Shown here: positions 6,201-9,095 of the stretch, in pieces
Layout of the letters: each line of letters opens with the position of its first letter
How positions within the stretch are numbered: position 1 is the stretch's first letter
NCBI GenBank assembly: GCA_005882415.1
Contig: VBAE01000253.1
Span: 1-9,095 of the forward strand
Reading direction: 5' to 3'
Length of the DNA: 9,095 bases
Source: Alphaproteobacteria bacterium
GTDB lineage: Bacteria; Pseudomonadota; Alphaproteobacteria; Sphingomonadales; Sphingomonadaceae
Program-made: the position numbers and the translations under genes
The notes under the pieces: generated by a model
What the model saw: the letters and a program-made list of their open reading frames with translations, nothing else
Database searches by the model: none
Told to the model about the DNA's origin: nothing

Positions 6201-8132
6201 TTATCCCCCCATCGCCTCGTCGACCGAGGACGAGGTCACCGGGTGATAGGTCGGCCGCGCCTTAGCGTAGATGCGCTGCGCCAGCGGGCGGCCCCAGTCG
6301 CCTTCCGCCAACAGCGCCTTGAACAAAGGGAGGACGAACTTGCGGCGGCCCTGGGTGGTGAGGAAATGCTCCACCGCCGGGACAGCCGGGTCGTAATGGT
6401 TGGGGATTGCGAGCTTCAGCCAGGCGAACAGGACTTCGCTATTGCCGCTTTGCGAGAGGCGGAAGGCGCGATCGAGGGTGTCGAGCCGCTCCCTGGAGAG
6501 CTGGCGCGGCAGGCGGTTGAGGAAGCGCAGCCGCTCCGAGGTCGACCATTTGGCGAAAGGCACCGTCTCCGGCGCTGCCCCGCCCGCATAGGAAGCGGAG
6601 GCGCGGTCGACGGCGGCGAAGGCTTCGGCCGGCGGCGGCGCGACGTTAGTGGGGATGCCGGGCTGGTAGACCCATTCGTCGAGGCGAAGCGACTGCTCCA
6701 GCGCCTTGTCGCCCTTGACCAGATTGGCGCGAATGTCGGCGAGGAAGACCGACGCGGTCATCGGCTGGAAGGCGTGGCGGTCGAAATAGGAGCGCAGGTA
6801 AGCGTCGAACCGCTCGCGGCCGACGGTCCGCTCGACGGTGCGCAGGAAGGCGGCGCCTTTCTCATAAGCGATGTCGGCCATCGCCGAGTCCGGGTCTCCC
6901 CCCTTCAAATCGAGGTGGAGCTTGGTGCCCGGAGCGCCGGGGCCGCCGGCTTCCTTGATGGCCGCCTGGAGGTCGTCCCAGCCCAATGCGATCTCGCGGT
7001 TGGTCGCTTCCGTCCCATAGAGCTTCTCCATGATCCGGCTCTGGAAGTAGGTGGTGAAGCCTTCGTTCAGCCAGAAATCGGCCCAGGTCGCGTTGGTGAC
7101 GAGATTGCCCGACCAGCTATGGGCGAGCTCGTGCGCGATCAGCGAGACGAGGCTTCGGTCGCCGGCGATCGCGGTCGGCGTGGCGAAGGTCAGCGTCGGA
7201 TTCTCCATCCCGCCGAACGGGAAGGCGGGGGGAAGGACGAGGATGTCGTAGCGGCCCCAGCGATAGGGGCCGTAGAGCGCCTCGGCGGCGTCGACCATCT
7301 TCTCGGTGTCGGCGAACTCCCAGGCGGCGGCCTTGAGCGTCGCCGGCTCGGCATAGATGCCGGTGCGCTTGCCGAGCGGCTGGAAGCCGATGTCGCCGAC
7401 CGCGATCGCGATCAGATAAGGCGCGACCGGCTTGTCCATTCGGAAGCGGAAGGCGCGGCCGCCGCCTTCGGTCGGGGAGACGGCCTCGCCATCGGGCGTC
7501 AGCTTGTCGCCGCTCATCACCGCCTTCAGCCCCTCGGGGACGACGATCCGCGCCTCCCAGGTCTGGCGGATTCCCGGGCTGTCCTGGGTCGGGATCCAGC
7601 TTCGGTTGAGGATCGATTCGCCCTGGCTGAACAGGAAGGGCTTCTTCTTGCCGGCGGTCTGCTCGGGGGTAAGCCATTGCAGCGCGCCCGCGTCCGGGCC
7701 GCTCCGGTAGCGGATGTGGATCTGGCGGCTGTTCCCCAGCGCGATGATCAGCGGCGCGCCGAGGATGGGATCGGAGGCGCCCAGGCGGAAGGCGAGCGTG
7801 CGGCCTTCGGCGTCGGTCACTTCCTCTATCTCGAGGCCCTTGGTGTCGAGCACGATCTCCTTCGCCCCCGGCGCCGCCTGGACGTCCAGAGTCGCCGTTC
7901 CGCCGATCCGCTTCGCCTCGAAGTCGGTCCGAAGGTCGAGCGCGACATGGGTGACCCGCGCTTCGGCAGGGCGGGCGTAGCTGTGGATGTCCTTCGCGTC
8001 GGGCGCGTTGAGGATCGGGGCCACCTTGGGCGCCGCGGACGCCTGGCGCTGCTCCTCCGCTTTCTGCTCCTTCACGCTGGGCGAGCAGGCGCAGGCGAGG
8101 AGGGCGAGAGCGGCGGCGAGGAAGCTGCGCAA
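6201..8132 (-). CDS. M1-family metallo-aminopeptidase, lipoprotein
   Basis: Zinc-dependent aminopeptidase related to leukotriene-A4-hydrolase-type M1 enzymes, 643 aa, full length. The N-terminus is a lipoprotein signal: a hydrophobic stretch to 'ALLACACSPS', with C14 (LLAC) the likely lipidated cysteine, or C16. A polar linker follows, so the enzyme is probably anchored in the periplasm. The exopeptidase motif GGMEN is at 307-311, the zinc motif HELAH at 334-338 with the third ligand E357 exactly 18 residues on (FWLNEGF), and the likely catalytic tyrosine is Y423 in 'AYEKGAAFL'. The C-terminal helical domain has 'GRRKFVLPLFKALLAE' and 'YHPVTSSSVDEAM', as in LTA4H-like proteins. The start is TTG at 8132: an in-frame TAG lies at 8139-8141, GGAG lies nine bases upstream, and no ATG occurs in frame before about residue 206. 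It is 49 bases downstream of the PAP2 ORF, probably in one operon. It likely degrades short peptides. Confidence 0.93.
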   Translation of the reverse strand: MRSFLAAALALLACACSPSVKEQKAEEQRQASAAPKVAPILNAPDAKDIHSYARPAEARVTHVALDLRTDFEAKRIGGTATLDVQAAPGAKEIVLDTKGLEIEEVTDAEGRTLAFRLGASDPILGAPLIIALGNSRQIHIRYRSGPDAGALQWLTPEQTAGKKKPFLFSQGESILNRSWIPTQDSPGIRQTWEARIVVPEGLKAVMSGDKLTPDGEAVSPTEGGGRAFRFRMDKPVAPYLIAIAVGDIGFQPLGKRTGIYAEPATLKAAAWEFADTEKMVDAAEALYGPYRWGRYDILVLPPAFPFGGMENPTLTFATPTAIAGDRSLVSLIAHELAHSWSGNLVTNATWADFWLNEGFTTYFQSRIMEKLYGTEATNREIALGWDDLQAAIKEAGGPGAPGTKLHLDLKGGDPDSAMADIAYEKGAAFLRTVERTVGRERFDAYLRSYFDRHAFQPMTASVFLADIRANLVKGDKALEQSLRLDEWVYQPGIPTNVAPPPAEAFAAVDRASASYAGGAAPETVPFAKWSTSERLRFLNRLPRQLSRERLDTLDRAFRLSQSGNSEVLFAWLKLAIPNHYDPAVPAVEHFLTTQGRRKFVLPLFKALLAEGDWGRPLAQRIYAKARPTYHPVTSSSVDEAMGG

Positions 8133-8169
8133 GGGGGACTACTCCGGGTGGATGAGGGGGTTGGGGGGG
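8133..8169 (+). other. Four-tract G-rich stretch between PAP2 and M1 genes
   Basis: G-runs at 8133-8137, 8146-8148, 8156-8160 and 8163-8169 are separated by 8, 7 and 2 bases, so the plus strand could fold into a G-quadruplex. This strand is the template for the minus-strand operon. It lies just before the M1 TTG start. Structure is potential only. Confidence 0.3.
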
Positions 8170-8181
8170 TCGGCACCGCCC

Positions 8182-9095
8182 TTAGTCGCTCCCGAGCCCG
8201 GGGACCAGCCGGCTCACCGCTGCTTCCGCCGCCACCCCGATGGCGAGGCCGGCGCCGATGTCGGTGGGGTAATGGGCGCAGCGCGGCACCTGCACCGCCG
8301 CAAGCACCGCCGCCGCCGCATAGGCCGGACCCTGGTGCTCGGGATAGTCGCGGGCATAGGCGCGAGCCACCGCCGCCGCCCCGGCGCTGTGGCCGGAGGG
8401 GAAGCTGGTCAGCTCCTTGGCGTGGCTGTTCCCCGGCTCGGGCGTCGCGTCCTCCCCCTTCTCGGCGAGCGCGCGGGGGCGGACGCGGTCGACGCGGTGC
8501 TTGACGAAATCCTTGGTCCAGGTGGCGAACGTGTGGGCGGCGAGCATCCGCCACCCCGTCCGCGCCAGCCGCCGGTCGCCGCCGAACAGGCCGACCGCGA
8601 TCACCGCGCCGCACAGGATCCGGAGCTGCGGCTGGTCGCCGAGCGCCGCGATCGGGCTCAGCGCCTTGATCAGCGGAGTCTCACATAAGGCGCGAGCGCC
8701 TTCGCCGACGCCTCGTCCGCCTTGAGCGCGGGGCCCTTCTTCTTCTTTGGCGAAGACCGAGTTTTCATAGTCTGCGAGGAGGTGGCGCGGTCCGTCATAG
8801 AGGACGAACGCCCCGGCTTCGATCAACGTTGCATCCTCGAAACCACCCGAGCGAAATCCGATCGTCCTGAGGCCCGCTTTCGCCGCCGCCTTCACGTCCC
8901 AGGGGGAGTCGCCGATCACCACCGCATCCTCGCGCCCGAGCGGCCCGATCTTGCGAAGGGCCGCCTCGAAAATGTCCGGGCAGGGCTTGGACGCGCCGAC
9001 CTCGTCCTTCGACGTCGTCGCCGACACCAGATCCTCGCAGCCGATCAGCGCCAGATGATAAGCCACCTCCGCCTCCCCCGCCGAGGACGCGAGAA
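8182..9095 (-). CDS. HAD-family phosphatase joined to PAP2-family phosphatase (5' partial; likely two genes merged by a frameshift)
   Basis: One open frame runs from the right edge to TAA at 8182-8184. Numbering is from the GTG at 9066, which is internal because coding continues upstream (LASSAGEAEV). Residues 1-105 are the second half of a HAD subfamily IA hydrolase: motif III lysine in 'SKPCPDIF' (K27) and motif IV 'VVIGDSPWDVKAA' (D53, D57), ending near 'LYDGPRHLLADYENS'. Residues 129-294 are a PAP2/acid phosphatase with C1 KHRVDRVRP (K189-P197), C2 PSGH (223-226) and C3 H265/D269 in 'CAHYPTDIGAG'; Q259 sits where C3 normally has arginine. Residues 106-128 look unnatural in this frame and have poor GC at third positions. 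The original arrangement was probably two overlapping genes with PAP2 starting at 8768. A genuine HAD-PAP2 fusion is less likely. The ORF sits upstream of the M1 peptidase gene. Confidence 0.8.
   Translation of the reverse strand, partial: LASSAGEAEVAYHLALIGCEDLVSATTSKDEVGASKPCPDIFEAALRKIGPLGREDAVVIGDSPWDVKAAAKAGLRTIGFRSGGFEDATLIEAGAFVLYDGPRHLLADYENSVFAKEEEGPRAQGGRGVGEGARALCETPLIKALSPIAALGDQPQLRILCGAVIAVGLFGGDRRLARTGWRMLAAHTFATWTKDFVKHRVDRVRPRALAEKGEDATPEPGNSHAKELTSFPSGHSAGAAAVARAYARDYPEHQGPAYAAAAVLAAVQVPRCAHYPTDIGAGLAIGVAAEAAVSRLVPGLGSD
8685..8768 (-). pseudogene. Displaced N-terminal coding segment of the PAP2 gene
   Basis: ATG at 8768 opens a frame beginning MKTRSSPKKKKG and continuing with 'ADEASAKALAPYV', in which nearly every codon from about 8750 to 8685 ends in G or C, unlike the HAD frame over the same bases. 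It hits TGA at 8670-8672, while the PAP2 body continues one frame away from about 8682. One lost base near 8670-8690 (for example a G in TATGTGAG) would join the two parts into a PAP2 protein of about 195 residues. This is the likely native start of the PAP2 gene, now disrupted by mutation or sequencing error. Confidence 0.6.

Noticed and set aside
6174..8504. A 776-codon open frame on the plus strand opposite the M1 peptidase
   Set aside because: It is antisense to a gene with complete M1 motifs, is rich in Arg/Gly/Ala without recognisable domains, and is the expected mirror frame in GC-rich DNA.
8182..9095. A true, novel HAD-PAP2 bifunctional enzyme
   Set aside because: The linker in this frame has poor codon bias, while another frame over the same bases has a start codon and strong bias, which points to a frameshift instead.

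Overview
The window is GC-rich with strong G/C bias at third codon positions. Its protein families (a sphingomonad-style KdpD membrane/GAF module, Kup, a lipoprotein M1 aminopeptidase and a HAD/PAP2 pair) suggest an alphaproteobacterium, most likely Sphingomonadales. That placement is from recognition of sequence style; no marker gene is present. I see no RNA genes, CRISPR arrays, insertion sequences or phage genes.

Layout. (i) 1-1922, plus strand: the 3' part of an AraC-family regulator, followed 17 bases later by a major-facilitator transporter. They look like one operon. The transporter appears to have lost the eleventh membrane helix in frame. (ii) 2108-2752, plus strand: an orphan NarL/LuxR-type response regulator, possibly coupled to a 21-codon leader ORF that stops on its ATG. 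(iii) 2818-4734, minus strand: a full-length Kup potassium transporter. (iv) 4942-6138, plus strand, divergent from kup: a chimera with a KdpD-like membrane segment, a GAF-like region, a degenerate HisKA-like segment without its histidine, and a C-terminal OmpR/KdpE-type winged helix. It has no kinase ATPase domain and no receiver domain. (v) 6201-9095, minus strand: an apparent operon of a HAD-family phosphatase (cut by the window end), a PAP2-family phosphatase and a periplasmic lipoprotein M1 metallopeptidase with a forced TTG start. HAD and PAP2 are joined into one ORF, and codon bias shows that the PAP2 N-terminus lies in another frame.

Most interesting point: the kup/chimera pair. The chimera looks as if the Kdp potassium two-component pathway had been collapsed into a single membrane-anchored transcription factor: the KdpD input end is kept, both phosphotransfer elements are lost, and the KdpE DNA-binding output is fused on. 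It faces a potassium transporter gene across a short divergent region. A 7-bp perfect inverted repeat touches the kup start codon. The working hypothesis is a one-component, phosphorylation-independent regulator of potassium uptake. Its 5' end is uncertain, because membrane-like coding sequence continues upstream of the first usable start codon and then runs into an in-frame stop.

Several genes carry small lesions (transporter helix loss, disrupted 5' end of the chimera, PAP2 frameshift). These could be genuine decay or, for the one-base case, sequencing error.
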